A DNA stretch of 64,000 nt from positions 3,046,750 through 3,110,749 of the forward strand of contig NZ_CP033877.1 in NCBI RefSeq assembly GCF_006970445.1, written 5' to 3'. Position numbers and translations under genes: made by a program. Below, in pieces: positions 33,098 through 43,643 of the stretch; within the stretch, counting starts at the first letter, position 1, and every line of letters starts with the position of its first letter. The notes under the pieces were generated by a model, which saw only the letters and a program-made list of their open reading frames with translations, was not told the origin of the DNA and searched no databases. The DNA comes from Stenotrophomonas maltophilia. Lineage in GTDB: Bacteria > Pseudomonadota > Gammaproteobacteria > Xanthomonadales > Xanthomonadaceae.

Positions 33098-33460
33098 TCA
33101 GCCTTCGCCCTGCACTTCCAGTGCGGTGATCAGCCAGTCGACCACGGCCTGCGAATCACACAGGAAGAAGATGGCATCGCCCGAACGCGCCTCGGTCAGC
33201 AGCCGATAGACGGTAATCGCCACCGCTGACTGGTTGGCGATGAACACCTCCGGGCTGCGCGGCCCCTCGCTGTGGCCGGCCACGGCTTGCAGCGCCTTGC
33301 GCGCAGCCACAGTGGCAGGCGGGTCCGCGCTGCGGGTCAGTTCCGGCCCGCGCAGGCCCCACGCAATGAACACATGCTTGCCCTTGAACGTGGTGTCCAG
33401 GACACGCACCTGCCCGGCCTCTGCGCCAGCCGAGCGATGAATGACGGTACTGCTGATCAA
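33098..33460 (-). CDS. Hypothetical protein with no ATG/GTG start
   Basis: About 120 residues. LISSTVIHRSAG, VRVLDTTFKGKHVFIAWGLRGPEL, EVFIANQSAVAITVYRLLTEARSGDAIFFLCDSQAVVDWLITAL reads like a compact alpha/beta protein. The frame contains no Met at all, so the start is presumably the TTG at 33458-33460, with AGGGGG upstream; a longer N-terminus cannot be excluded. Family not recognised. Confidence 0.5.
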   Translation of the reverse strand: MISSTVIHRSAGAEAGQVRVLDTTFKGKHVFIAWGLRGPELTRSADPPATVAARKALQAVAGHSEGPRSPEVFIANQSAVAITVYRLLTEARSGDAIFFLCDSQAVVDWLITALEVQGEG

Positions 33461-33734
33461 CGCAACCCCCTGTGGTCGTCGTGGTCCGCGCATCCTCCTC
33501 CACAAGCCGGCTGCACGCCAGTGACGGCAGCCACAGGCTGGGCCGGCAAGCGTGGGAGACATGTAAGAAGGTGTAAGCCGATGCGATCGGATGTGCCGCG
33601 ATGATAAGGGATGTAAGGCTCTGCATGGGCCCGTGCGCACTACTAAATCCCCACTGAGCCAACGCCGGAACGATCCGTTCCGATGGCCTCGGGCTGGTCC
33701 ATTCTTGCGGCCCGTTCCCCTGCCGAGGCTTCCC

Positions 33735-34250
33735 ATGACCCATCGCCTGCTGTTGCCGATTGCCATCTCCTCCCTGGCCCTGCTGCTGGCCGCCACCACG
33801 GTGGCAGCCCAGGATTACGACAGCGATCACATTCCACCGCTGCGCTGCGAGTCGCAGTTCAACAAGACCCAGCAGTGCCCGATCGAAGGCCGCATGCGCC
33901 TGGCCAGGCAGCTGTCGGTCACCCGCTGCGTCGAGGACCAGAACTGGGGCCAGAACCGCCGCATGCTCTGGGTCACCGACGGCTGTCGCGCCGAGTTCGT
34001 GGCCGACGGACAGGGACGCGGTCGCTGGCCGGGGCGCGGGCGGGACCGTGACCGGGATGACGATGGCGAGCGCCTGGTCTGCGAGTCCTACGAGCAGAAG
34101 GACAAGGAATGCCGCATCCGTGTGCGTCACGAGGTGCGCCTGGTCAAGCAGAAGTCGGTGACACCGTGCGTCGAGGATCGCAACTGGGGTTGGGACCGCC
34201 GCGGCGTGTGGGTCAGCGATGGCTGCCGTGCCGAGTTCCGTGTGTATTGA
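33735..34250 (+). CDS. DUF3011 exported protein, copy 2
   Basis: A 171-residue exported protein; signal peptide ends TTVAAQ. Two DUF3011 repeats: LRCESQFNKTQQCPIEGR...NWGQNRRMLWVTDGCRAEF and LVCESYEQKDKECRIRVRH...NWGWDRRGVWVSDGCRAEF. The linker is Arg/Asp/Gly-rich, whereas copy 1 at 23235 has a Gly/Asn/Trp-rich one. The repeats within each protein are more regular than the linkers, as expected after duplication. Confidence 0.85.
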   Translation: MTHRLLLPIAISSLALLLAATTVAAQDYDSDHIPPLRCESQFNKTQQCPIEGRMRLARQLSVTRCVEDQNWGQNRRMLWVTDGCRAEFVADGQGRGRWPGRGRDRDRDDDGERLVCESYEQKDKECRIRVRHEVRLVKQKSVTPCVEDRNWGWDRRGVWVSDGCRAEFRVY

Positions 34251-34336
34251 CTGCCGACCACACGCTGGCTGTGGCGGATACGCAGACACGGCCGACGTGA
34301 TCGATAGACTGGGCGCACCCAGCCCAGGAGCCTGCG

Positions 34337-34786
34337 ATGGCACCACCCGATCCCTCCTCGACGATGCTGCATATCCGCGAGGCGATGCTCGCCGACGTTC
34401 CCGCGTTGATCGCGCTCGACAGCGTTGCGGTCCATGATCCACAACGCGCACGACAGATCACCGACTGGCAGGCCAGCGGTGGCGTGCACGTGGCCGAACG
34501 GGCCGGCCAGCTGGCCGGTTACCTGGTCATCCACCATCACTTCTTCGGCGAAGCTTTCGTCGAGATGCTGATGGTGGCGCGCGAACAACGCAGCCAGGGC
34601 GTCGGCGCCGCCCTGCTGCGCCATGCCATCGCGCTGCAGGGGCAAGGCAGGCTGTTCACTTCGACCAATGCTTCCAATACCGGCATGCAACGCCTGCTCG
34701 CCGCCTCGGGTTTCATCGACAGCGGCATCGTGCATGGATTGGACGAAGGCGATCCGGAGCTGATCTACCGCTTTGCCGGCAGCTGA
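34337..34786 (+). CDS. GNAT-family N-acetyltransferase
   Basis: A 149-residue acetyl-CoA-dependent acetyltransferase. HIREAMLADVPALIALD is the first strand-helix; VEMLMVAREQRSQGVGAALLRHAIA contains the acetyl-CoA pyrophosphate loop (Q/RxxGxG/A); STNASNTGMQRLLAASGF is the C-terminal motif. AGGAG ribosome site upstream. Substrate unknown. Overlaps the converging phosphatase gene by 22 bases. Confidence 0.88.
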   Translation: MAPPDPSSTMLHIREAMLADVPALIALDSVAVHDPQRARQITDWQASGGVHVAERAGQLAGYLVIHHHFFGEAFVEMLMVAREQRSQGVGAALLRHAIALQGQGRLFTSTNASNTGMQRLLAASGFIDSGIVHGLDEGDPELIYRFAGS

Positions 34787-35106
34787 TCGAGATACGTGGC
34801 CACCTTGGCGTCCAGCAGGTCCATCAACAGCGGATCCATGCAGCGATAGTCGTCGGGGATATCCAGGCAATGCAGGCGCTTGTGTTCCAGCAGGCGCGCG
34901 TACGCGGCCTGCAGGCGGTGCTGGTGCTTGGCCTCCATCACGAAGATGACATCGGCCCAGCGGATGTCCGCCGGGCCGATGGGGCGTCGTGCGTGCGGGC
35001 TGGTGCCGGCCGACAGCGCAGCGAAGCCGGGCCGCCGTCGCCACATGGCTTCGGCGGTCGGGCTGCGCAGCTGGTTGCGGCTGCAGACGAACAGCAGGTT
35101 GATCAT
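34765..35106 (-). CDS. Low-molecular-weight protein-tyrosine-phosphatase-like protein
   Basis: A 113-residue protein with the CX5R phosphatase loop at the N-terminus: MINLLFVCSRNQLRSPTAEA (Cys8, Arg14). DIRWADVIFVMEAKHQ is the conserved middle strand of the family. It is shorter than classical LMW-PTPs (about 150), and the usual DP general acid could be in CMDPLL. The ATG overlaps the stop of the small upstream gene. Confidence 0.82.
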   Translation of the reverse strand: MINLLFVCSRNQLRSPTAEAMWRRRPGFAALSAGTSPHARRPIGPADIRWADVIFVMEAKHQHRLQAAYARLLEHKRLHCLDIPDDYRCMDPLLMDLLDAKVATYLDQLPAKR

Positions 35107-35303
35107 TCCTGTTCCTGCAGTTGGCGAGGGCTGAGGACCGGATAGGTGAAGCCCAGCTGGCGTGCACGCGCGAGCTTGGCATCGCGCGTATACAGCAGCT
35201 TCCAGTTCTTCTCGGGCTTGTAGCTGTAGGCGGTCGTGGCGCGGTCGCCACCACGGTTGCGGGCCTGGCTGCGACGCCAGGCACGGTTTCTTGCAGATTC
35301 CAT
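35103..35303 (-). CDS. Small basic hypothetical protein
   Basis: A 66-residue Arg/Lys/Tyr-rich protein (MESARNRAWRRSQARNRGG ... FTYPVLSPRQLQEQE). Its stop overlaps the phosphatase start (ATGA), implying one operon. Function unknown; the charge suggests nucleic-acid or protein binding. Confidence 0.7.
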   Translation of the reverse strand: MESARNRAWRRSQARNRGGDRATTAYSYKPEKNWKLLYTRDAKLARARQLGFTYPVLSPRQLQEQE

Positions 35304-35375
35304 GATGTGTTCTCGTGAGTACCGGGTTCAGCAGCCGCGGTAGTACGAGTGGCGCGCAGCATACACCGCGCGCAC

Positions 35376-35403
35376 AAAAAAGCCCACGCATCGCTGCGCA
35401 GGC
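35376..35403 (-). terminator. Terminator of tRNA-Pro
   Basis: Nine-base stem GCCTGCGCA-GCGA-TGCGTGGGC with G-U pairs, then six T on the minus strand. Confidence 0.85.
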
Positions 35404-35420
35404 TTCTTGATTCATCACAG

Positions 35421-35497
35421 TGGTCGGGACGGCCGGATTCGAACCGACGACCCTCTGCCCCCCAGGCAGATGCGCTACCAGGCTGCGCTACGCCCCG
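35421..35497 (-). tRNA. tRNA-Pro(GGG)
   Basis: A 77-base cloverleaf: acceptor CGGGGCG/CGTCCCG, D arm GCGCAGCCTGGTAGCGC, anticodon loop CTGGGGG (anticodon GGG), T arm with GGTTCGAATCC and encoded CCA. Confidence 0.97.
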
Positions 35498-35565
35498 ACT
35501 GATGCTGCGATGTGCCCGCCAGTGCGGCGGGCCGTGAAGTATAGCGGATTACGATGGAAATGGGA

Positions 35566-35922
35566 TCAGCGGCGCAGCAACTGCAGCACTTCTTCCAGCT
35601 CCATGCGCACCTGCTTGATGATCTGGTTGCTCAGCGCCGATTCCTCGCGGGCATCGGGACCATCCAGACGCAGGCGTGCACCACCGATGGTGTAGCCCTG
35701 TTCGTACAGCAGGCTGCGGATCTGCCGCACCATCAGCACGTCATGGCGCTGGTAGTAGCGGCGGTTGCCTCGGCGCTTGGCCGGCTCAAGGCTGGGAAAC
35801 TCGGTTTCCCAGTAGCGCAGGACGTGCGGCTTGACGTCGCACAGCTCGCTGACCTCACCGATGGTGAAGTAGCGCTTGGCCGGGATCGGCGGTAGTTCGC
35901 GGTTACTGCCCGGATCCAGCAT
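35566..35922 (-). CDS. MerR-family regulator downstream of ihfA
   Basis: A 118-residue MerR-type protein: [30 protein letters not shown] (winged helix-turn-helix), [30 protein letters not shown], then a short coiled-coil helix. The start overlaps the end of ihfA by 20 bases. It lacks Cys metal-binding pairs. This gene at the end of the pheST-ihfA operon is conserved in many Proteobacteria; its target is unknown to me. Confidence 0.92.
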   Translation of the reverse strand: MLDPGSNRELPPIPAKRYFTIGEVSELCDVKPHVLRYWETEFPSLEPAKRRGNRRYYQRHDVLMVRQIRSLLYEQGYTIGGARLRLDGPDAREESALSNQIIKQVRMELEEVLQLLRR

Positions 35923-36202
35923 AAGCTTCCACCCTCTCCTTGAGCTTCTGGCCCGGACGGAAGGTGACCACCGTACGGGCGGAAATCGGAATTTCCTCGC
36001 CGGTCTTGGGGTTGCGACCCGGGCGCTGGTTCTTGCGCCGCAGATCGAAGTTACCGAAGCCCGACAGCTTCACCTGACGTCCCTGTTCCAATGCTTCACG
36101 CAGCACATCGAAAAACGCGTCGACGAATTCCTTGGCTTCCCGCTTGTTCAGACCGACTTCGTCGAACAGCTTTTCCGCCATCTCCGCCTTGGTCAATGCC
36201 AT
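35903..36202 (-). CDS. ihfA: Integration host factor subunit alpha
   Basis: A 99-residue DNA-bending protein, heterodimer with Ihf[32 protein letters not shown], then [30 protein letters not shown] with the Pro at the intercalating arm tip. It sits after pheT as in E. coli. Confidence 0.98.
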   Translation of the reverse strand: MALTKAEMAEKLFDEVGLNKREAKEFVDAFFDVLREALEQGRQVKLSGFGNFDLRRKNQRPGRNPKTGEEIPISARTVVTFRPGQKLKERVEAYAGSGQ

Positions 36203-36229
36203 TGCCTGCTACCCCCGAGTGCTGCCCGC

Positions 36230-38611
36230 TCAGCCGCGGATCCGGGCGTGGTGTTCACGCTCGATGGCAGTGACCGCCTCGGCCACCACCGCATCCACGT
36301 CGCGGTCCGTCAGAGTGCGCGACTTGTCCTGCAAAATCAAGCCCATAGCGAGACTCTTGAATCCCGGCTCGACGCCCTGGCCGACGTAACGGTCGAACAG
36401 GTTCAGGTCGCGCAGCAGCGGGCCGGCGGCCTGGCGGACGGTGGCCGCCAGATCGGCCCAGGCCACCTGTTCAGGCACCAGGAACGCCAGGTCGCGACGC
36501 ACCGCCGGGAAGCGCGACAGCTCGCCGGCACGCGGCAGGCGGCGGGCGGTCAGCGGCTCCAGGTCCAGCTCGAAGGCATAGACGTCGGCTTCGATCTCCA
36601 TCGCCCTGGCCAGGCGCGGGTGGATCTGGCCAATCCAGCCGATCGACACGCCATCGCGGAATACCTCGGCCGAACGTGCCGGGTGGCCGTAGGCACGGGC
36701 CGACGGGCGGAACTCCAGTACCGCACCACTGGCAGCCGCCAGCGATTCCAGGTCGCCCTTCAGGTCATGGAAATCGACCTTGCGGGTCGGCAGGCCCCAC
36801 TGCATCGCCTGCGCATCACCGCAGACCGCCGCGGCCACGCGCGGGGTTTCCAGCGGCGCCGGCTGGCCGTCTCCGGCCTGCTGGGCGAACACGCGGCCGA
36901 GCTCGAACAGGCGCACGCGGCCGAGCTGGCGGGCGGCGTTGCGGCCCAACGTGGCGACCAGGCCCGGCAGCAGCGACGGGCGCATCACCGCCAGTTCGGC
37001 CGACAGCGGGTTGGCCAACGGCACCAGGCCGTCGCGCAGCTGCCACTGGGTCAACAGCGCGTCGTCGACGAAAGCGAAATTGACGGTTTCCTGCTGGTCA
37101 CGGGCGATCAGCTGGCGGCGCACGCTCAGCGCGTCCAGCTGGGTCTCGCTCGGCATCGCCACACGCGAGGCACCGCCCGGCAGCGTGGTCGGGATCTGCT
37201 CGTACCCGTGGATGCGAGCCAGTTCTTCGATCAGGTCTTCTTCGATGGCGATGTCGAAGCGGCGGCTCGGCGCGACCACCTGCCAGCCGTCGGCGGTGGC
37301 GACCACGTCCATGCCCAGCGCGCGCAGGATGCGCTCGACTTCAGCATCCTCGATGGTGATGCCGAGCACGCGGGTGATGCGGGCGCGGCGCAGCACGATG
37401 GTTGCCGGCTGCGGCAGATCGGCTTCACGCACGGCCTCGGTAACCGGCGCCGGGGTACCGCCAGCCAGGTCCAGCACCAGGCGGGTGGCGTACTCGATCG
37501 CGGTACGCGGCAGCGCCGGATCGACGCCGCGCTCGAAGCGGTGGCCGGCATCGGTGTGCAGGCCCAGCTTGCGGCCACGGCCCATGATCGCGGCCGGCGC
37601 AAAGTGCGCAGCTTCCAGGAACACGGCGGTGGTCGCGTCGGTGACACGAGTGTCGAAGCCGCCCATCAGGCCAGCCAGGCCGACCGCACGATCAGCGTCG
37701 GTGATCACCAGGAAGCTGTCGTCCAGCGCAGCATCGCGGCCGTCCAGCAGCTTCAGCGTCTCGCCAGCGCGCGAGCGACGCACGGCGATGCTGCCCTGCA
37801 GGGTACCCAGGTCGTAGGCATGCATCGGCTGGCCGAGCTCGAGCATCACGTACTGGGTGATGTCGACCAGCAGCGAAACCGGGCGCACACCGCTGCGGCG
37901 CAGGCGTTCGGCCATCCACAACGGCGTCTTGGCAGTGGCGTTGACACCTTCGATGACACGGCCCAGGTAACGCGGCGCTTCGGCACCAGCGTCAAGCTGG
38001 ATGGCGAGCTCACGGCTGCCGACCGCCGGAATGGCCTCGGCGGCGAAATCCAGCACTTCGCTGCGGGTGGCCGCGGCGACGTCGTAGGCGATGCCGCGCA
38101 GGCTGAAGCAGTCGGCGCGGTTCGGGGTCAGCTTGATCTCGATGCTGGCATCCGGCAGGCCCAGGTACTCGACCAGGGTCTGGCCGACCGGGGCGTCATC
38201 GGGCAGTTCCAGCAGGCCGGAGGCATCGTTGTCCAGGCCCAGCTCCTTGGCCGAGCACAGCATGCCGTTGGACTCGACGCCGCGCAGCTTGGCCGGCTTG
38301 ATCTTCAGCTCGCCGATCTGCGCACCGACCATCGCCAGCGGTGCGACCAGGCCCGGGCGCGCGTTCGGGGCGCCGCAGACGATCTGCAGCAGTTCGCCCC
38401 GCCCTGCATCGACACTGCACACCTGCAGGCGATCCGCTTCCGGATGGCGCACGGCGTCGACGATGCGTGCCACGACCACGTGCTCGAGGCCTTCGCCCAG
38501 CGCGGTCACTTCTTCCACTTCCAGGCCGATGGCGGTCAGCACTGCACTCAGTTCATCGCGCGAGGCGCCGGTCGGGACGTGGCTGCGCAGCCAGTTTTCG
38601 GAGAATTTCAT
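36230..38611 (-). CDS. pheT: Phenylalanyl-tRNA synthetase beta subunit
   Basis: A 793-residue subunit of the alpha2-beta2 synthetase. N-terminal MKFSENWLRSHV, EMAP/tRNA-binding domain (VVVARIVDAVRHPEADRLQVC), B3/B4 editing region (TPNRADCFSLRGIAYDVAA), B5 domain, and C-terminal ferredoxin-fold anticodon-binding domain (RFPAVRRDLAFLVPEQ, SLAMGLILQDKSRTLTD). Length is standard. Second of the pheST pair, 85 bases after pheS. Confidence 0.98.
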   Translation of the reverse strand: MKFSENWLRSHVPTGASRDELSAVLTAIGLEVEEVTALGEGLEHVVVARIVDAVRHPEADRLQVCSVDAGRGELLQIVCGAPNARPGLVAPLAMVGAQIGELKIKPAKLRGVESNGMLCSAKELGLDNDASGLLELPDDAPVGQTLVEYLGLPDASIEIKLTPNRADCFSLRGIAYDVAAATRSEVLDFAAEAIPAVGSRELAIQLDAGAEAPRYLGRVIEGVNATAKTPLWMAERLRRSGVRPVSLLVDITQYVMLELGQPMHAYDLGTLQGSIAVRRSRAGETLKLLDGRDAALDDSFLVITDADRAVGLAGLMGGFDTRVTDATTAVFLEAAHFAPAAIMGRGRKLGLHTDAGHRFERGVDPALPRTAIEYATRLVLDLAGGTPAPVTEAVREADLPQPATIVLRRARITRVLGITIEDAEVERILRALGMDVVATADGWQVVAPSRRFDIAIEEDLIEELARIHGYEQIPTTLPGGASRVAMPSETQLDALSVRRQLIARDQQETVNFAFVDDALLTQWQLRDGLVPLANPLSAELAVMRPSLLPGLVATLGRNAARQLGRVRLFELGRVFAQQAGDGQPAPLETPRVAAAVCGDAQAMQWGLPTRKVDFHDLKGDLESLAAASGAVLEFRPSARAYGHPARSAEVFRDGVSIGWIGQIHPRLARAMEIEADVYAFELDLEPLTARRLPRAGELSRFPAVRRDLAFLVPEQVAWADLAATVRQAAGPLLRDLNLFDRYVGQGVEPGFKSLAMGLILQDKSRTLTDRDVDAVVAEAVTAIEREHHARIRG

Positions 38612-38696
38612 GGTGTCACCCTGGTGGGCCCGGCGCATGCGCCTGGGCCTGCGAATTTAGAAGCAGTCGAGCAAGCTCGACTCTACGGACCGGCGC

Positions 38697-39866
<1,170 letters not shown>

Positions 39867-39885
39867 TTACGGCATCGGGAAGGAC

Positions 39886-40245
39886 TTATGCCGCCAGCGC
39901 GCCCTTGGCCTTTTCGGCCAGCGCAGCAAAACCGGCTGCGTCGTGCACGGCGATGTCAGCCAGGACCTTGCGATCCAGGGTGATGCCGGCCTTCAGCAGA
40001 CCGTTCATGAAGCGGCTGTAGCTCAGGCCGTTGATGCGGGCAGCCGCATTGATACGGGTGATCCACAGCGAACGGAAGTTGCGCTTCTTCTGCTTACGGC
40101 CGATGTAGGCGTACTGCTGTGCCTTGATGACCGCCTGCTTGGCGACGCGGAAGACCTTGCGACGGGCGTTGTAATAGCCCTTGGCGAGATCCAGAATCTT
40201 CTTGTGGCGGCGACGCGCCTGTACGCCACGCTTAACTCGTGCCAT
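39886..40245 (-). CDS. rplT: 50S ribosomal protein L20
   Basis: A 119-residue L20: [33 protein letters not shown], then [23 protein letters not shown]. Binds 23S rRNA early in assembly and in relatives represses its own operon. Eleven bases after rpmI. Confidence 0.99.
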   Translation of the reverse strand: MARVKRGVQARRRHKKILDLAKGYYNARRKVFRVAKQAVIKAQQYAYIGRKQKKRNFRSLWITRINAAARINGLSYSRFMNGLLKAGITLDRKVLADIAVHDAAGFAALAEKAKGALAA

Positions 40246-40256
40246 TTTTCAGTTCC

Positions 40257-40454
40257 TCAGAGGTAAGGGAGCATGCGGTCCAGACGGCCTGCGTCTTCTG
40301 CACGGACATGGCCCGTCTGACGCAGATTACGCTTACGCTTGGTCGCTTTCTTCGTGAGGATGTGGCTACGGTTGGCGTGGCCGCACTTGTACTTGCCCGA
40401 GGCGGTCTTGCGGAAACGCTTGGCCGCTGCCCGGTTGGTCTTGATCTTGGGCAT
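40257..40454 (-). CDS. rpmI: 50S ribosomal protein L35
   Basis: A 65-residue L35: [41 protein letters not shown]. Start follows a 266-base leader downstream of infC that contains a hairpin. Confidence 0.99.
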   Translation of the reverse strand: MPKIKTNRAAAKRFRKTASGKYKCGHANRSHILTKKATKRKRNLRQTGHVRAEDAGRLDRMLPYL

Positions 40455-40642
40455 TGCAATGTCCTTGATGGGATATGACCCTGGTTTCTGACTGATCTGG
40501 CGGCGGCCTGGGCCGCTCTTTCCGTCCTGCCATGATCGGCGTACGACCCGTCCTGGGTGGGTCGAGCCGGGCATGATACAGGCAAAACCGCCCTGTCACC
40601 AGCCCCTGCAACCCTTTCGCCGGCAATTCACCGGCCTGCTGC

Positions 40643-40670
40643 AAAAGCAAAGGGACGCCAGCGGCGTCCC
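40643..40670 (-). terminator. Hairpin with T-rich tail between infC and rpmI
   Basis: GGGACGCC-GCT-GGCGTCCC stem followed on the minus strand by TTTGCTTTTG. It lies in the leader of rpmI-rplT, where L20 autoregulation acts in relatives, so it could be a partial terminator or attenuator. Confidence 0.7.
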
Positions 40671-40720
40671 CTTACCCTGAACCATTCAGCCAGGCGCCCC
40701 GAAAGGCGGCCCGTCAGGCC

Positions 40721-41248
40721 TCAGGTCTTCTTCTTCGGCGCGATCATCATGACCATCTGACGCCCTTCCAGGCGCGGACGGGATTCAATGACGATGTCCT
40801 CGCCCAGATCGGTCTCGATCCGGTTGGCCATTTCGCGACCCAGTTCCTGGTGGCTCATTTCACGGCCACGGAAACGGATGTTGACCTTGATCTTGTCGCC
40901 CTCTTCGAGGAACCCGCGCATCTTGCGCAGCTTGATCTGGTAGTCGCCCTCGTCCGTGACCGGACGGAACTTCACTTCCTTGATCTCGACCTGCTTGGTC
41001 TTCTTCTTGGCCTCGCTGGCCTTCTTCTGCGCTTCGAACTTGAACTTGCCGAAGTCCATGATCTTGCAGACCGGCGGATCGGCCTGCGGCTGGATTTCGA
41101 CCAGGTCCAGGCCTTCATCTTCGGCCATGGACAGCGCTTCGTCGCGCGACAACACGCCGATCATTTCTCCGTCACTGCCGATCACGCGGACGCGCGGCAC
41201 ACGGATTTCCTGATTCTTGCGGTTCTGTTTGTTGTCAGGGGTGCTGAT
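40721..41248 (-). CDS. infC: Translation initiation factor IF-3 with an ATC start
   Basis: A 175-residue IF-3 ([24 protein letters not shown] ... [11 protein letters not shown]): N-domain [23 protein letters not shown], basic linker ([22 protein letters not shown]), C-domain [16 protein letters not shown]. There is no ATG, GTG or TTG at a sensible distance behind a ribosome site. GGGAG lies 8 bases before an ATC codon, fitting the rare AUU/AUC/AUA starts of infC through which IF-3 represses its own translation. A TTG five codons upstream has no ribosome site. Confidence 0.95.
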   Translation of the reverse strand: MSTPDNKQNRKNQEIRVPRVRVIGSDGEMIGVLSRDEALSMAEDEGLDLVEIQPQADPPVCKIMDFGKFKFEAQKKASEAKKKTKQVEIKEVKFRPVTDEGDYQIKLRKMRGFLEEGDKIKVNIRFRGREMSHQELGREMANRIETDLGEDIVIESRPRLEGRQMVMMIAPKKKT

Positions 41249-41311
41249 ATTACGTTCTCCCAAGGGTATCGAACCGGTCCGGGTGCCTGTGCCCCCGGAC
41301 CGGACCTTTGC

Positions 41312-43213
41312 TTACGCGCCCTCGGCCTGGAGCCGCTCGATGAAGGCCTGCAGGCTCATGCTGCCCAGGTCTTCGCCAGAACGCGTACGCACCGCCACAG
41401 CCCCATTTTCCTTCTCGCGGTCACCAATGACCAGCAGGTAGGGCACGCGCTGCAACGTATGCTCGCGGATTTTATAGCCGATCTTCTCGTTACGCAAATC
41501 CGAGCTGACGCGGAAGCCTTGCTCCGCAAGGGTTTTGGTCACGCCCGAGACGTAGTCGGCCTGGGCGTCGGTGATGTTGGCCACCACCACCTGGGTCGGC
41601 GCCAGCCAGGCCGGGAACTGGCCGGCATGGTGCTCGATCAGGATGCCCAGGAAGCGCTCCATCGAGCCGACGATGGCGCGGTGCAGCATGACCGGGTGCT
41701 TCTTCTGGCTGTTCTCGTCCACGTACTCGGCGCCGAGGCGGCCCGGCATCATGAAGTCGACCTGCATGGTGCCCAGCTGCCAGGTACGGCCGATGGCGTC
41801 CTTCAGGTGGTACTCGATCTTCGGGCCGTAGAAGGCGCCCTCGCCCGGCAGCTCCTGCCACTCCACCCCATTGCTGGACAGTGCCGAGCGCAGTGCGCCT
41901 TCGGCCTTGTCCCAGGTGGCGTCGTCGCCCAGGCGCGATTCCGGGCGCAGCGCGATCTTGACCTGAATCTCATCGAAGCCGAAGTGCTGGTAGACCGCCA
42001 GTGCCTGCTGGTGGAACGCGGTTACTTCCGCCTCGACCTGGTTTTCGGTGCAGAACACATGGCCGTCGTCCTGGGTGAAACCACGCACACGCAGGATGCC
42101 GTGCAGCGCGCCGGACGGCTCGTTGCGGTGGCAGGCACCGAACTCACCATAGCGGATCGGCAGGTCGCGGTAGCTGTGCAGGCCCTGGTTGAACACCTGC
42201 ACGTGGCCCGGGCAGTTCATCGGCTTGAGCGCGTAGGTGCGCTTCTCCGATTCGGTGAAGAACATCGCGTCCTGGTAGTTGTCCCAGTGGCCGGATTTCT
42301 GCCACAGGCTCACGTCCAGGATCTGCGGGCAGCGCACTTCGCCGTAGCCGGTCTTGCGGTAGACCTTGCGCATGTACTGCTCGACCACCTGCCACAGCGC
42401 CCAGCCCTTGGGGTGCCAGAACACCAGGCCCGGCGCCTCTTCCTGCAGATGGAACAGGTCCTGCTGCTTGCCGATGCGGCGGTGGTCGCGCATTTCAGCT
42501 TCTTCGATGCGCTTGATGTACGCCTCGAGCTGCTTCTTGTCGGCCCAGGCGGTGCCGTAGATGCGCTGCAGCTGCTCGTTCTGCGCGTCGCCGCGCCAGT
42601 AGGCGCCGGAGATGCGGGTCAGCTTGAAGGCCTTCAGGAAGCGCGTGTTCGGCACGTGCGGGCCACGGCACATGTCCACGTATTCCTGGTGGTAGTACAT
42701 GCCCATCGCCTGGATGTCGTCGGACATGTCCTCGATCAGGCGCAGCTTGTAGTCCTCGCCACGGGCCTTGAAGATCTCGATCACTTCGGCGCGCGGCGTC
42801 ACCTTCTTGATGACGTCGTAGTCCTGGGCGATCAGTTCACCCATGCGCTTTTCGATCGCCGCCATGTCGTCCGGGGTGAACGGGCGCTCGGAGTAGATGT
42901 CGTAGTAGAAGCCCTCGGCGATCACCGGGCCGATCACCATCTTCACGTCCGGGTACAGTTGCTTGACGGCGTGGCCGACCAGGTGGGCACAGGAGTGGCG
43001 GATGATCTCCACGCCCTCCTCGTCCTTGGCGGTGATGATGCGCAGGCTGGCATCGTGATCGATGACGTCGCTGGCATCGACCAGCACGCCATCGACCGAA
43101 CCGGCGATGGTGGCCTTGGCCAGGCCGGCACCGATCGACTGGGCAACGTCCATGACGCTGACGGGGTTTTCGAACTCGCGGCGGCTGCCGTCGGGAAGGG
43201 TAATGTTGATCAT
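41312..43213 (-). CDS. thrS: Threonyl-tRNA synthetase
   Basis: A 633-residue class II synthetase. TGS domain [25 protein letters not shown], editing domain with [17 protein letters not shown], catalytic domain with [10 protein letters not shown] (zinc Cys) and [25 protein letters not shown]-terminal anticodon domain. Length matches the E. coli enzyme. First gene of thrS-infC-rpmI-rplT-pheST-ihfA. Its leader holds a promoter, a short Thr-rich reading frame and a terminator. Confidence 0.98.
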   Translation of the reverse strand: MINITLPDGSRREFENPVSVMDVAQSIGAGLAKATIAGSVDGVLVDASDVIDHDASLRIITAKDEEGVEIIRHSCAHLVGHAVKQLYPDVKMVIGPVIAEGFYYDIYSERPFTPDDMAAIEKRMGELIAQDYDVIKKVTPRAEVIEIFKARGEDYKLRLIEDMSDDIQAMGMYYHQEYVDMCRGPHVPNTRFLKAFKLTRISGAYWRGDAQNEQLQRIYGTAWADKKQLEAYIKRIEEAEMRDHRRIGKQQDLFHLQEEAPGLVFWHPKGWALWQVVEQYMRKVYRKTGYGEVRCPQILDVSLWQKSGHWDNYQDAMFFTESEKRTYALKPMNCPGHVQVFNQGLHSYRDLPIRYGEFGACHRNEPSGALHGILRVRGFTQDDGHVFCTENQVEAEVTAFHQQALAVYQHFGFDEIQVKIALRPESRLGDDATWDKAEGALRSALSSNGVEWQELPGEGAFYGPKIEYHLKDAIGRTWQLGTMQVDFMMPGRLGAEYVDENSQKKHPVMLHRAIVGSMERFLGILIEHHAGQFPAWLAPTQVVVANITDAQADYVSGVTKTLAEQGFRVSSDLRNEKIGYKIREHTLQRVPYLLVIGDREKENGAVAVRTRSGEDLGSMSLQAFIERLQAEGA

Positions 43214-43280
43214 CGCATTGGCTTCGTGCGGGGCCCGCGAGGCGGGCTGGAAAGCGTTCCCGGGCCGTTGCCCGGGCAAT

Positions 43281-43303
43281 AAAAAAGCGCCTCGAGGGCG
43301 CCT
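43281..43303 (-). terminator. Leader terminator of thrS
   Basis: AGGCGCC-CTCGA-GGCGCTT stem followed by T-run on the minus strand, 68 bases before the thrS ATG. No minus-strand gene lies between it and the upstream promoter except the short leader frame, so it can only end leader transcripts. Confidence 0.85.
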
Positions 43304-43328
43304 GGAACACAGGGCCTTCGGGGGCAGG

Positions 43329-43355
43329 TCAACAGTGGGCGGTGGTAGTGCTCAT
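43329..43355 (-). CDS. Putative thrS leader peptide (MSTTTAHC)
   Basis: Nine codons, ATG AGC ACT ACC ACC GCC CAC TGT TGA, encoding MSTTTAHC with three consecutive Thr codons. It lies between a sigma-70-like promoter and the terminator upstream of thrS. Ribosome stalling at the Thr codons when charged tRNA-Thr is scarce would be expected to block terminator formation, as for classic amino-acid operon leaders. Ribosome site is weak (GAGCG). E. coli thrS is controlled differently, by ThrRS binding its own mRNA. Confidence 0.65.
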   Translation of the reverse strand: MSTTTAHC

Positions 43356-43416
43356 GTCGCACGCTCGGCCGGCGCTGGGCGCGGGCCACCTTGTTCCAGT
43401 CAGGGGTTCTGCGATG

Positions 43417-43445
43417 ATCTTAAACCAGCGCACCGGAAAGCCCAA
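43417..43445 (-). promoter_or_regulatory. thrS promoter
   Basis: On the minus strand TTGGGC, 17-base spacer, TAAGAT. Predicted transcript starts near 43410, giving a leader of about 200 bases. Confidence 0.65.
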
Positions 43446-43643
43446 GGGCTACCGTACGGTACGCTGAATGGCCTTCGCTGGCGGCGTGAAAACGCAATGA
43501 TTACCATGTCCGCGCAGCCCGCCCCGTGCCAGCCTGCCCGCTTCCCCCCAGGACCTCGTGATGCGCCACCCGCTCCGACCGGCTCCCGCCGGCCCCGCCC
43601 GTGCCCCGCGTTCGCTGGCCCGCTGCCACGGCGGCCGCCCGCA

